6,738 nucleotides of DNA from contig CALAKR010000166.1 of the NCBI GenBank assembly GCA_937923225.1, positions 1 through 6,738 of the forward strand. The letters are read 5' to 3'. Numbering within the stretch: position 1 is the stretch's first letter; each line of letters opens with the position of its first letter. A program made the translations under genes and the position numbers. Below the pieces are notes generated by a model. The model was not told the origin of the DNA. It worked only from the letters and a program-made list of their open reading frames with translations, and did not search any database. Of this stretch, positions 1-5,022 are shown in pieces. This stretch comes from an uncultured Aquabacterium sp. (lineage in GTDB: Bacteria > Pseudomonadota > Gammaproteobacteria > Burkholderiales > Burkholderiaceae_C).

Positions 1-349
1 TGATCACGCCGCTGCGGGGATGCTCGGTGCCGTCACTCAGGCGGGTGAGCAGGGTCAGGGCTTGGCCAGGCAGTTGCCGAAAGGGCACGTGGGCACTGGT
101 GCTCAGCACGCTGAGTTCAAGCTCCCAGCATTCATTCAGCGCTTCGCGCAGGGCCCAGGCTTCGACCAGCAGGCCTTGCAGGGCGTCATGCTCGCCGCCC
201 AGGCGGTACAGGCGGGTGGCGTCGTCGAAGGTGATGCCCAGCAGGCGCAGGATGGGCAAGAGCGCCGGTGACAAAGCGGTAGCCTGCTCGAACGGCGGCG
301 CGGAGGGCAACGGCCATGAAGGCCCCTGCCCGGCGAGCGGCATGGTCAT
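1..349 (-). CDS. VgrG-type T6SS spike protein, N-terminal fragment
   Basis: The reading frame is open from an ATG at 349 to the window edge, giving 116 codons with the rest of the gene outside. The N-terminal 30 residues are Pro/Ala-rich and look disordered. From residue about 60 the chain reads LLVEAWALREALNECWELEL, then a Ser/Thr-rich strand, VPFRQLPGQALTLLTRLSDG (89-108) and a final GVI. This matches the start of the VgrG/gp27-like domain in Burkholderiales, where a strand-rich segment precedes 'LxGQ..TL...LxDG...GVI'. VgrG trimers form the tip of the type VI secretion needle and often carry effectors at the C-terminus, which cannot be seen here. The start is favoured by AGGGA six bases upstream of ATG 349; a second ATG two codons later is possible. 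The call rests on recognition of a short, non-catalytic region. No other T6SS gene is visible, so this may be an orphan vgrG. Confidence 0.7.
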   Translation of the reverse strand, partial: MTMPLAGQGPSWPLPSAPPFEQATALSPALLPILRLLGITFDDATRLYRLGGEHDALQGLLVEAWALREALNECWELELSVLSTSAHVPFRQLPGQALTLLTRLSDGTEHPRSGVI

Positions 350-409
350 CGTCTATCCCTGCGAGTTTTGAATGTGTCGCGGGATTCTAGAAGACCATGC
401 GTCCTCTCA

Positions 410-431
410 GCCCCCTCCGAAGGAGGGGGGC
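410..431. repeat. C/G-rich inverted repeat upstream of the vgrG-like gene
   Basis: GCCCCCTCC (410-418) and GGAGGGGGGC (422-431) form a near-perfect hairpin around GAA, with one extra G. It sits 61 bp upstream of the vgrG-like start. It has no T tract on either strand, so it is not a convincing terminator. It could be a dispersed genomic hairpin repeat or a factor-dependent pause or termination site. Confidence 0.5.
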
Positions 432-445
432 GGAAACAAGATGTC

Positions 446-471
446 AAAAAAAGAGCGCCCGAAGGCGCCCC
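446..471 (-). terminator. intrinsic terminator after the PEP-CTERM gene
   Basis: Read on the minus strand, positions 471 to 453 form a stem with an eight-pair core including two G-U pairs. It is capped by a C(UUCG)G tetraloop (loop 463-460) and followed by seven T residues (452-446). This is a textbook rho-independent terminator. It ends transcription coming from the phoX-like/PEP-CTERM pair and insulates the vgrG-like gene, which lies on the same strand. Confidence 0.9.
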
Positions 472-483
472 AATCTCCCAATC

Positions 484-510
484 GCAGCGGTGCATGCCCT
501 GCACCGATGC
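484..510 (-). other. 3'UTR hairpin ahead of the terminator
   Basis: CGGTGCA (488-494) and TGCACCG (500-506) are perfect complements around TGCCC. Three more pairs, GCA (484-486) with TGC (508-510), follow past a G/A mismatch. On the minus-strand transcript this hairpin lies between the PEP-CTERM stop codon and the UUCG-capped terminator. A role as an RNA-stabilising 3' structure is inference. The outward GGTGCA/inward TGCACC order is opposite to an NtrC site, so I do not read it as an operator. Confidence 0.55.
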
Positions 511-553
511 TGTCGCTTCCTTGTTGGTGTTGAGCCGGTATTGAACCGATCGA

Positions 554-1141
554 TCAGACCGTCTTGCGACGACGCAGGCCCAGGCCCACCACGGCCAGGC
601 CAGCCACGGCCAGTGCGTAGGTCTCGGCTTCGGGCACAGCCACCGTCACCGAGAACTGGTTGCCGGCGTGCAGGCCATCCAGGTTCAGGGCCCAGTTGGC
701 CTGGCCAGGGGTGCCCAGCGGGTTGCCGATGTAGAACTCGCTGGTCACGCCAGGCGTGAAGGAGGCCCAGGCCAGCGTGGCCGTGTTGCCCGAAGCGCTC
801 ACCGACGAGAATCCGTCGGTGCTGATAGTGCCGGCGGTGCTGGCGAAAGTGATGCCCGACAGCTTGACGCTGACGTTGCCGAAACCCAGACCGGTGAGGT
901 TGCGCACCAGGGCGCTGAAAGTCAGGGTGTCACCGCTGAAGTCGCTGGACTCCAGAGTGAAATTCAGCGTGATCGGTGCTTGCGAAGAGAAGTTCAGGTC
1001 GAAGCTCAGGTCCGAGCCCAACGTGAACTCTTCGACAGCGTTGCCGCCGGCCGTGGTGGCGCCGTTGAACACGGCGGCCTGGGCCTGGGTACTGATCGTG
1101 GCTGCGGCCAGAACGGCCAGGGCGATGTGATGCAGTTTCAT
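554..1141 (-). CDS. PEP-CTERM sorting-domain surface protein
   Basis: A 195-residue exported protein. Residues 1-22 are a Sec signal peptide (MKLHH, a hydrophobic core, then TQAQA before AVFNG). Residues 23-165 are rich in Ser, Thr, Gly, Asn and beta-branched residues with alternating strand patterns and no Cys, typical of an extracellular beta-sandwich. The C-terminus is a sorting tail in the expected order: VPEAETY (169-175) with the PEP-type motif as P-E-A, a hydrophobic helix to about 189, then RRRK (190-193). Such tails are recognised by the exosortase (EpsH/XrtA type) in bacteria that make exopolysaccharide; the protein is then cut and placed in the envelope or matrix. AAAGG precedes the ATG by eight bases. 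The gene starts 49 bp after the phoX-like stop with no terminator between, so co-transcription is likely. Its specific function is unknown. No exosortase gene is in the window. Confidence 0.9.
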   Translation of the reverse strand: MKLHHIALAVLAAATISTQAQAAVFNGATTAGGNAVEEFTLGSDLSFDLNFSSQAPITLNFTLESSDFSGDTLTFSALVRNLTGLGFGNVSVKLSGITFASTAGTISTDGFSSVSASGNTATLAWASFTPGVTSEFYIGNPLGTPGQANWALNLDGLHAGNQFSVTVAVPEAETYALAVAGLAVVGLGLRRRKTV

Positions 1142-1190
1142 CTGAATGCCTTTGGAAAGTGTTGGGTAATGCTGATGGACACAGGGGGCA

Positions 1191-2687
1191 TCAGAGCGAG
1201 CCGTTGGCCCACGGACCCGTGATGGCGAAGGTGATGCCAGGGGTCTGGATGTTGACGAACAGGTAGCGACCGGTCGGGTCGAAGCAGCCGCCGCAGAACT
1301 CGTTGCCGCGGCGATCGCCAGCCAGGGAAGCCAGCTTCCCGGCAGCCGTCAATTGGGCAGCGGTGGTGTTGACGTTGTTCTTGGCGAAGATCGAGACCTG
1401 GCCATCGCCATGCAGCGACATCAGGCGCAGGCCCGTGCCGAACTCGTCGGTCACGTTGCCACCATCTTCACAGATCAGCAGGCCGCCGCGCGGGCTGACG
1501 GTGATGTTGTCACCCATGGTGCCCACATTGGCGCTGGGCGACGAGTAGATGCAGGTCATCACCTGGGTGCGCAGGTCCAGCTCCCAAATGGTGCCCTGGG
1601 CCACGGGGCCGCCAGAGGTGTCCATCACGTAGAGCTTGCCGTTGAAGTACCACACGCCTTCGCCGCGGTTCATGCGCAGCCCGCCTTGTTGCCAGCCTTG
1701 GGCGAAGGGGCCGGCCACGTTGGTCAGGGTCTGGCCGTTCGCGCCGGTGGCGTTGCTGCGGTTGGCATCGGGGTTGGCGATGGTCACCCACTCCAGGGCA
1801 TAGGTGTCACCCAGTTGGGCACCGATCACGCTGACGTTGTTCTGGCCGATCACCTTGGCCATCTGCAGCACGCCGCCTTGGGCCAGCGAGCCAATGGCGC
1901 CCGTGGGGTTGGTGGGGATGTAGCGGTAGAAGCCAGACTTGCCGCCACTGTCTTCGGATTGGTAGACGATGCCCGTGCTCGGGTCCACACCCACGGCTTC
2001 GTGGGCAAAGCGGCCCATGCCGACGATGGGCTCGCCCGTGGTCTGCAGCGGATCAGCCGTCACTTCGAAGACGTAGCCGTGCTTCTTGCCACCGGCACTG
2101 ACGGAGTCGGAGCCGACTTCTTCACAGCTCAGCCAGGTCCCCCAGGGGGTGGGGCCGCCGGCGCAGTTGGTGCGGGTGCCGCCCAGGCTGGCTTCGGTCT
2201 TGATCCAGTTGCCGTCGCGGAAGGTCAGGTTGGTGGTACCGCCAGCCGAGTAGCTGCTGCCGCCGACCGAGCTGGGTGAGTTGTCGTACACGCCGGGAGC
2301 GCCGAAGAAGCTGGCATCGCTGCCGGTGCCGCGCTCGTGGTTGCGCACCAGCACGAACTCGGTGCTGCGGCCCACTTTGCGGTTGGCGATCACGGCCATG
2401 CCGTCGTGCGAACCGGGCGTGGCCTTGCCATTGGCCATCAGGTCACCCGTCCAGCCGTAGCTCTTGTAGGTGAAGCCGGCAGGCAGCTGCAGCAGGGGCA
2501 GGCCGGTGGTCAGGTCATTGACCGGGGCGATGGGGCCGTAGGGGCTGGCGATGCGGGTGGTGGTGCCGGCGGCCAGGGCTTCGCGGGCATGCAGGGCGGT
2601 CAGCGCGCCGACGAAAGGCAGCGCGGCAGCAGCGCCGGCGCTCTTGAGCAGGCTGCGGCGGCTGGAAAGAAAGGGGGACGTGGGCAT
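1191..2687 (-). CDS. PhoX/DUF839-family Tat-exported protein (putative phosphatase)
   Basis: A 498-residue protein with a twin-arginine signal: SRRSLLK at residues 9-15, a hydrophobic stretch, and a likely cut near Ala39-Ala40. It should therefore fold in the cytoplasm and be exported to the periplasm or surface. The mature part has PhoX (DUF839) hallmarks in order: VRNHE (114-118), PWGTWLSCEE (181-190), HGYVFEV (203-209), RFAHEAVGVDP (226-236), SEDSGG (244-249), SGFYRY (251-256), RGEGVWY (341-347), DNITVSPRGGLLICEDGG (393-410) and FVNIQTPGITFAITGPW (477-493). PhoX enzymes are calcium- and iron-dependent phosphomonoesterases with a Cys-bridged metal centre; Cys188 in the SCEE motif is the obvious candidate ligand. 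The protein is shorter than the best-known PhoX enzymes, so phosphatase activity is probable rather than proven. The start is firm: AGGAG lies five bases ahead of the ATG. I see no convincing Pho box upstream. Confidence 0.88.
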   Translation of the reverse strand: MPTSPFLSSRRSLLKSAGAAAALPFVGALTALHAREALAAGTTTRIASPYGPIAPVNDLTTGLPLLQLPAGFTYKSYGWTGDLMANGKATPGSHDGMAVIANRKVGRSTEFVLVRNHERGTGSDASFFGAPGVYDNSPSSVGGSSYSAGGTTNLTFRDGNWIKTEASLGGTRTNCAGGPTPWGTWLSCEEVGSDSVSAGGKKHGYVFEVTADPLQTTGEPIVGMGRFAHEAVGVDPSTGIVYQSEDSGGKSGFYRYIPTNPTGAIGSLAQGGVLQMAKVIGQNNVSVIGAQLGDTYALEWVTIANPDANRSNATGANGQTLTNVAGPFAQGWQQGGLRMNRGEGVWYFNGKLYVMDTSGGPVAQGTIWELDLRTQVMTCIYSSPSANVGTMGDNITVSPRGGLLICEDGGNVTDEFGTGLRLMSLHGDGQVSIFAKNNVNTTAAQLTAAGKLASLAGDRRGNEFCGGCFDPTGRYLFVNIQTPGITFAITGPWANGSL

Positions 2688-2699
2688 GAGAACTCCTGT

Positions 2700-2748
2700 A
2701 CAGCGGTTGGGGACAGGCCTGGGGTTTGGCCTTGGTGGAAACCGCTGT
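2700..2748 (-). promoter_or_regulatory. nested inverted repeat in the phoX-like 5' leader
   Basis: ACAGCGGTT (2700-2708) and AACCGCTGT (2740-2748) are perfect 9-bp complements. Inside them AGGCC (2715-2719) pairs with GGCCT (2728-2732). On the minus-strand transcript this extended hairpin ends directly against the ribosome-binding site, because the inner arm touches the AC that precedes AGGAG (2697-2693). It could modulate ribosome access, or be a dyad bound by a protein. No function is proven. Confidence 0.45.
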
Positions 2749-2783
2749 GGAGCTTATGAACGACGCGTGAATGGCCGGCAATG

Positions 2784-2870
2784 GCGATATCGCTCAACAT
2801 GATCCGACCGGATCAAGGTCGCCCGCACCAGGTGCCATAAAGCCTGAGCCTCCCCCTCAGATGCGGGGGC
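2784..2870 (-). other. dyad-rich non-coding stretch between tsaD and the phoX-like gene
   Basis: The 254-bp gap 2688-2941 has no convincing gene, but this part is packed with symmetry. It holds GCGATATCGC (2784-2793, perfect palindrome), GATCCG/CGGATC (2801-2806/2809-2814), CGACC/GGTCG (2805-2809/2817-2821, incompatible with the previous pair), GCACC/GGTGC (2825-2829/2831-2835), CTGAG/CTCAG (2844-2848/2856-2860) and CCCCC/GGGGG (2852-2856/2865-2869). Mutually exclusive stems suggest a switching RNA leader or a stack of operators. I compared it by eye with TPP, SAH, guanidine-II and fluoride riboswitch signatures and none fitted. The C5/G5 hairpin might also help terminate tsaD, but no T run follows. 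Confidence 0.4.
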
Positions 2871-2941
2871 ATATTGGCAACCCGAAGCGCCCTGCCCATG
2901 CAGAGACCGAACCCTGCAAACCTACAAGGAAGCCAGCGAAC

Positions 2942-4051
2942 TCAGGCAGCCGACAGATCCCACCGCGGCTTCACATCGAACACCGGCTCTCGCGTCGGCT
3001 CAGCCAGCCCGGATTGCAAGCGCATCGCCGCCGCCAAGGCGATCATCGCCCCATTGTCCGTGCACAAATGCATCTCCGGATAATGCACCCTGATGCCACG
3101 CCGGGCACAAGCCCGGTCCAGCTGCTCGCGCAGCAGCCGATTGGCCCCCACCCCGCCGGCCACCACCACACGTTTCAAGCCCGTGCCCTTCAGCGCCGCC
3201 AGAGATTTCTTCACCAGCACCTCGACGATCGCCGATTGCGCCGACGCCGCCAGATCCGCCAGCACCGCACGGTTTTCAGCCGCAGCCAGCCCCGCCACGT
3301 CGTCCAGCAGGTTCAGCCGCACCAGATGCGTGCGAACCGCCGTCTTCAAACCCGCGAAAGAGAAATCCAGGTTGCCGCTGTGCAGCATGGGTCTAGGCAG
3401 CTCGAAGGCATCGGCACGGCCCTCAGTGGCCAGCTTCGACAGATGCGGCCCGCCGGGATACGGCAAGCCCATCAGCTTGGCAGATTTGTCGAACGCCTCA
3501 CCGGCCGCATCGTCCACAGTCTCCCCCAGCAGCTCATAGCGGCCCACGCCATCGACGCGCATCAACTGGGTGTGCCCGCCCGACACCAGCAGCGCCACGA
3601 AGGGAAACTCGGGCGGATCGGCCGACAGGAACGGCGACAGCAGATGGCCTTCGAGGTGGTGCACGCCCAAAAGGGGCTTGCCCAGCGCCACGCCCATCGC
3701 ACAGGCCTCGCCTGCACCCACCAGCAGTGCCCCCGCCAGCCCCGGCCCCCGTGTGTAGGCGATCAGGTCTACATCAGGCAGCGCATGCCCCGATTCGGCC
3801 AGCACCTGCCGCGCCAGCGGCACAACACGGCGGATGTGATCGCGCGAAGCCAGCTCGGGCACCACGCCACCATAGGCCTGGTGCATGTCGATCTGGCTGT
3901 GCAGCGCGTGTGCGAGCAGGCGCGCGGGGCCTTGCGGCGGCAGCGCCACCAGCGCCACGCCGGTTTCGTCGCAAGAAGATTCGATGCCCAGCACGAGCTG
4001 ATCGGCCGCATCGGCCCCCTGCCCCCCGGGAATGTGGGTAACAACTGACAT
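2942..4051 (-). CDS. tsaD: tRNA N6-adenosine threonylcarbamoyltransferase TsaD
   Basis: A 369-residue member of the Kae1/TsaD/Gcp family. It transfers threonylcarbamoyl from TC-AMP to N6 of A37 in tRNAs reading ANN codons, working with TsaB, TsaE and TsaC in the cytoplasm. Family landmarks are intact: [14 protein letters not shown] (21-34), [16 protein letters not shown] (57-72), the metal-binding pair in HHLEGH (His132 and His136), VSGGHTQL (156-163), [19 protein letters not shown] (184-202), [10 protein letters not shown] (230-239), [10 protein letters not shown] (299-308) and CTDNGAMIA (330-338), where Asp332 should be the third metal ligand. The frame stays open 55 codons further upstream to 4216, but that extension overlaps nasT, is low in complexity and is absent from the family. 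ATG 4051 is therefore the start, giving a length close to the usual one of about 340. It is divergent from nasT with 55 bp between the starts. Confidence 0.97.
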   Translation of the reverse strand: MSVVTHIPGGQGADAADQLVLGIESSCDETGVALVALPPQGPARLLAHALHSQIDMHQAYGGVVPELASRDHIRRVVPLARQVLAESGHALPDVDLIAYTRGPGLAGALLVGAGEACAMGVALGKPLLGVHHLEGHLLSPFLSADPPEFPFVALLVSGGHTQLMRVDGVGRYELLGETVDDAAGEAFDKSAKLMGLPYPGGPHLSKLATEGRADAFELPRPMLHSGNLDFSFAGLKTAVRTHLVRLNLLDDVAGLAAAENRAVLADLAASAQSAIVEVLVKKSLAALKGTGLKRVVVAGGVGANRLLREQLDRACARRGIRVHYPEMHLCTDNGAMIALAAAMRLQSGLAEPTREPVFDVKPRWDLSAA

Positions 4052-4057
4052 ACCGCC

Positions 4058-4063
4058 AGTGTA
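4058..4063 (-). promoter_or_regulatory. possible -10 element for tsaD
   Basis: TACACT on the minus strand lies exactly six bases before the tsaD ATG. If used, it would start the RNA at or next to the A of the start codon (leaderless mRNA). It is flanked by a 5-bp dyad, CCGCC (4053-4057) and GGCGG (4064-4068). There is no recognisable -35 box at the right distance, so support is weak. Confidence 0.25.
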
Positions 4064-4106
4064 GGCGGATGCGCCAACGGGCGTACTTGTTGCATGATGC
4101 CGCCCC

Positions 4107-4736
4107 ATGAGCATTGCGAAAGACCTGCGGCTGGTGATCGTCCTGCCCGTGCACTTGTCCTTCGAGCCCGACGACGACGAGGCGGCCGAGGTCGAGCGCT
4201 CGCGGATCCTGCGCATGGCTCTGCTGGAGGCCGGCTACAACGTGGTCGCCACCCTGCCCGGCGACCACTTCCTGCCCGACCGCATCGCGCAGATACAGCC
4301 CGACATGATCGTGGTGGATGCCGAGTCGCAAGGCCGCGACATTCTGGAGCACGTGGTGATGGCTACGCGCGACGAACGCCGCCCCATCGTGCTCTTCTCG
4401 GATGATGAAGACACCAGCCACGTGCGCCGCGCGATTGCGGCCGGCGTGTCGGCCTATGTGGCCTCGGGCGTGCCGTCTGAGCGCATCAAGCCGGTGATCG
4501 ACGTGGCCATGGCCCGTTTCGAGCAAGAGGAAAAACTGCGCCGCGAACTGGCCGATGCCAAGAGCCAGCTGGAAGAGCGCAAGGTGGTCGATCGCGCCAA
4601 GGGCCTGCTGATGTCACGCCAAGGCCTGAGCGAGCAGGAGGCCTATGCCCGCCTGCGCAAGGCCGCGATGGACAAAGGCATCAAGCTGGCCGAAGTGGCC
4701 CAGCGCCTGATCGACGCTGCCGATCTGCTGGGCTGA
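4107..4736 (+). CDS. nasT: NasT-type ANTAR antiterminator / response regulator
   Basis: A 209-residue RNA-binding regulator. Residues 7-135 form a receiver-like fold: a first strand LRLVIVL, a helix around 29-43, [18 protein letters not shown] (65-74) with Asp71 in the phospho-acceptor position, [12 protein letters not shown] and GVSAYVASG. The lysine normally found in strand five is replaced, as in NasT proteins, so classical phosphorelay control is doubtful. An acidic insert, [12 protein letters not shown] (19-30), follows strand one. A helical, probably coiled-coil linker (136-160) leads to the ANTAR domain (about 155-209) with [29 protein letters not shown] and [20 protein letters not shown] dimers bind paired hexaloop hairpins in leader RNA and prevent termination; just such a leader follows at 4869-5000. 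An in-frame stop at 4095-4097 fixes the start at 4107 or later. No Shine-Dalgarno sequence is visible. NasS, the usual nitrate/nitrite-sensing partner, is not in the window. Confidence 0.9.
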   Translation: MSIAKDLRLVIVLPVHLSFEPDDDEAAEVERSRILRMALLEAGYNVVATLPGDHFLPDRIAQIQPDMIVVDAESQGRDILEHVVMATRDERRPIVLFSDDEDTSHVRRAIAAGVSAYVASGVPSERIKPVIDVAMARFEQEEKLRRELADAKSQLEERKVVDRAKGLLMSRQGLSEQEAYARLRKAAMDKGIKLAEVAQRLIDAADLLG

Positions 4737-4772
4737 TCGACAACGGCGCACGGCTGATCAACAACGGATCGC

Positions 4773-4801
4773 CACCGCACGCCCAAGCGGCATCACCGCA
4801 C
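4773..4801 (+). repeat. 8-bp direct repeat upstream of the sigma-54 promoter
   Basis: CACCGCAC occurs at 4773-4780 and again at 4794-4801, 21 bp start to start, which is two helical turns. The second copy overlaps the NtrC-like dyad. The first copy begins a much weaker version of the same dyad (GCACG-N5-GCGGC, 4777-4791 region). It could reflect a pair of activator sites on one face of the helix, or chance in GC-rich DNA. Confidence 0.35.
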
Positions 4802-4813
4802 CACATCGGCGCA
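4797..4813 (+). promoter_or_regulatory. NtrC-like activator site
   Basis: CGCACC-ACATC-GGCGCA matches the NtrC consensus TGCACC-N5-GGTGCA at 10 of 12 positions. Its centre is about 64 bp upstream of the predicted sigma-54 start at 4869. An A tract (4813-4819) lies between site and promoter and may bend the DNA. NtrC control of nitrate assimilation through sigma-54 is well established in proteobacteria; use of this site is inferred from sequence only. Confidence 0.5.
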
Positions 4814-4842
4814 AAAAAACCTGCGAGAGGCCCGCGAAAGGC

Positions 4843-4858
4843 TGGCACAGCGATTGCA
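4843..4858 (+). promoter_or_regulatory. sigma-54 (RpoN) promoter of the nitrate operon
   Basis: TGGCACAGCGATTGCA fits the sigma-54 consensus TGGCAC-R-N4-TTGC-W at every fixed position. GG at 4844-4845 and GC at 4856-4857 are ten bases apart. This places the transcript start at about 4869, three bases before the first leader hairpin. The placement between nasT and nrtA, with an NtrC-like dyad upstream, indicates induction under nitrogen limitation. Confidence 0.9.
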
Positions 4859-4871
4859 TAAATGCCTGCAC

Positions 4872-4893
4872 GCAGGGTCAACGGCGACTCTGC
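4872..4893 (+). ncRNA. ANTAR leader hairpin P1
   Basis: GCAG-G-GTC (4872-4879) pairs with GAC-T-CTGC (4886-4893), giving eight pairs including one G-U. The hexaloop is AACGGC (4880-4885), with A at position 1 and G at position 4, the invariant bases of ANTAR target hairpins. It lies at the very 5' end of the predicted sigma-54 transcript, as expected for the first of the two NasT contact sites. Confidence 0.82.
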
Positions 4894-4896
4894 CTC

Positions 4897-4927
4897 GCGT
4901 TGGGGCCCGATGCAGGGAAACCCAAGC
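4897..4927 (+). ncRNA. intermediate leader hairpin between P1 and P2
   Basis: TTGGG (4900-4904) pairs with CCCAA (4921-4925), extended by GC (4897-4898) with GC (4926-4927) past a bulged G. Inside, CCC (4906-4908) pairs with GGG (4915-4917), closing a hexaloop GATGCA that has G at position 4 but G, not A, at position 1. It may only be a spacer that stacks P1 near P2, or a degenerate third ANTAR-type hairpin. Confidence 0.5.
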
Positions 4928-4953
4928 TTCCGACAAAGGTGTCATCGATGGAG
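4928..4953 (+). ncRNA. ANTAR leader hairpin P2 (antiterminator)
   Basis: GAC (4932-4934) pairs with GTC (4941-4943) and closes the hexaloop AAAGGT (4935-4940), which carries A1 and G4 like P1. Outer pairs are possible between TTCC (4928-4931) and GGAG (4950-4953) across a six-base bulge. The loop and 3' strand of P2 are exactly the 5' arm of the terminator (4935-4943), so the two cannot form together. This is the known arrangement in ANTAR-controlled leaders. The short core stem suggests P2 needs NasT to be stable. Confidence 0.72.
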
Positions 4954-5000
4954 CAACCGTGCATGCACGGCGGATCCACCGAGACACCTTTTTTGTTTTT
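4935..5000 (+). terminator. leader attenuator terminator
   Basis: AAAGGTGTC (4935-4943) pairs with GACACCTTT (4983-4991). Further pairing follows: TCG (4945-4947) with CGA (4980-4982), TGGA (4949-4952) with TCCA (4975-4978), and the apical perfect palindrome CCGTGCATGCACGG (4957-4970). The stem is followed by TTTTTT-G-TTTTT (4989-5000). It is a very strong intrinsic terminator placed after the promoter but 22 bp before the nrtA start, so it must be a conditional attenuator rather than a gene end. Confidence 0.92.
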
Positions 5001-5022
5001 CGCAAACAGGAACGCTTGCCAC

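Noticed and set aside
410..431. Terminator on the plus strand
   Set aside because: The hairpin is strong but no T tract follows on either strand and no plus-strand gene precedes it.
1353..2279. Long plus-strand open frame (308 codons) opposite the phoX-like gene, and similar long frames opposite tsaD (2771-4048) and nrtA (5425-6291)
   Set aside because: They are shadows caused by high GC at third positions; the opposite-strand frames carry clear family motifs.
2748..2770. Possible Pho box upstream of the phoX-like gene (CGTTCATAAG region)
   Set aside because: Only one half loosely resembles CTGTCAT and the second direct repeat is missing.
2600..2800. 66-codon minus-strand frame in the phoX-like leader (starts MLSDIAIAG)
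   Set aside because: It has no ribosome-binding site, overlaps the phoX-like start out of frame, and lies in a stretch dominated by dyads; no recognisable protein.
2780..2880. TPP-type riboswitch, suggested by ACCTTGATCCGG and CTGAG on the minus strand
   Set aside because: The conserved CUGAGA context and the GCG-AGGG 3' core are absent, and the downstream gene is not a thiamine gene.
4053..4068. Plus-strand hairpin CCGCC-AGTGTA-GGCGG with an A1/G4 hexaloop just before nasT, suggesting NasT autoregulation
   Set aside because: There is no second ANTAR hairpin or terminator beside it, and the dyad is better explained by the tsaD start region on the other strand.
4052..4216. Upstream extension of tsaD to 4216
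   Set aside because: It overlaps the nasT coding region, is low in complexity, and is not part of the family; ATG 4051 gives the normal domain start.
4900..5022. In-frame TTG at 4900 that would extend NrtA by 41 residues
   Set aside because: The extension covers the leader hairpins and terminator, has no ribosome-binding site, and would bury the Tat signal far from the N-terminus.
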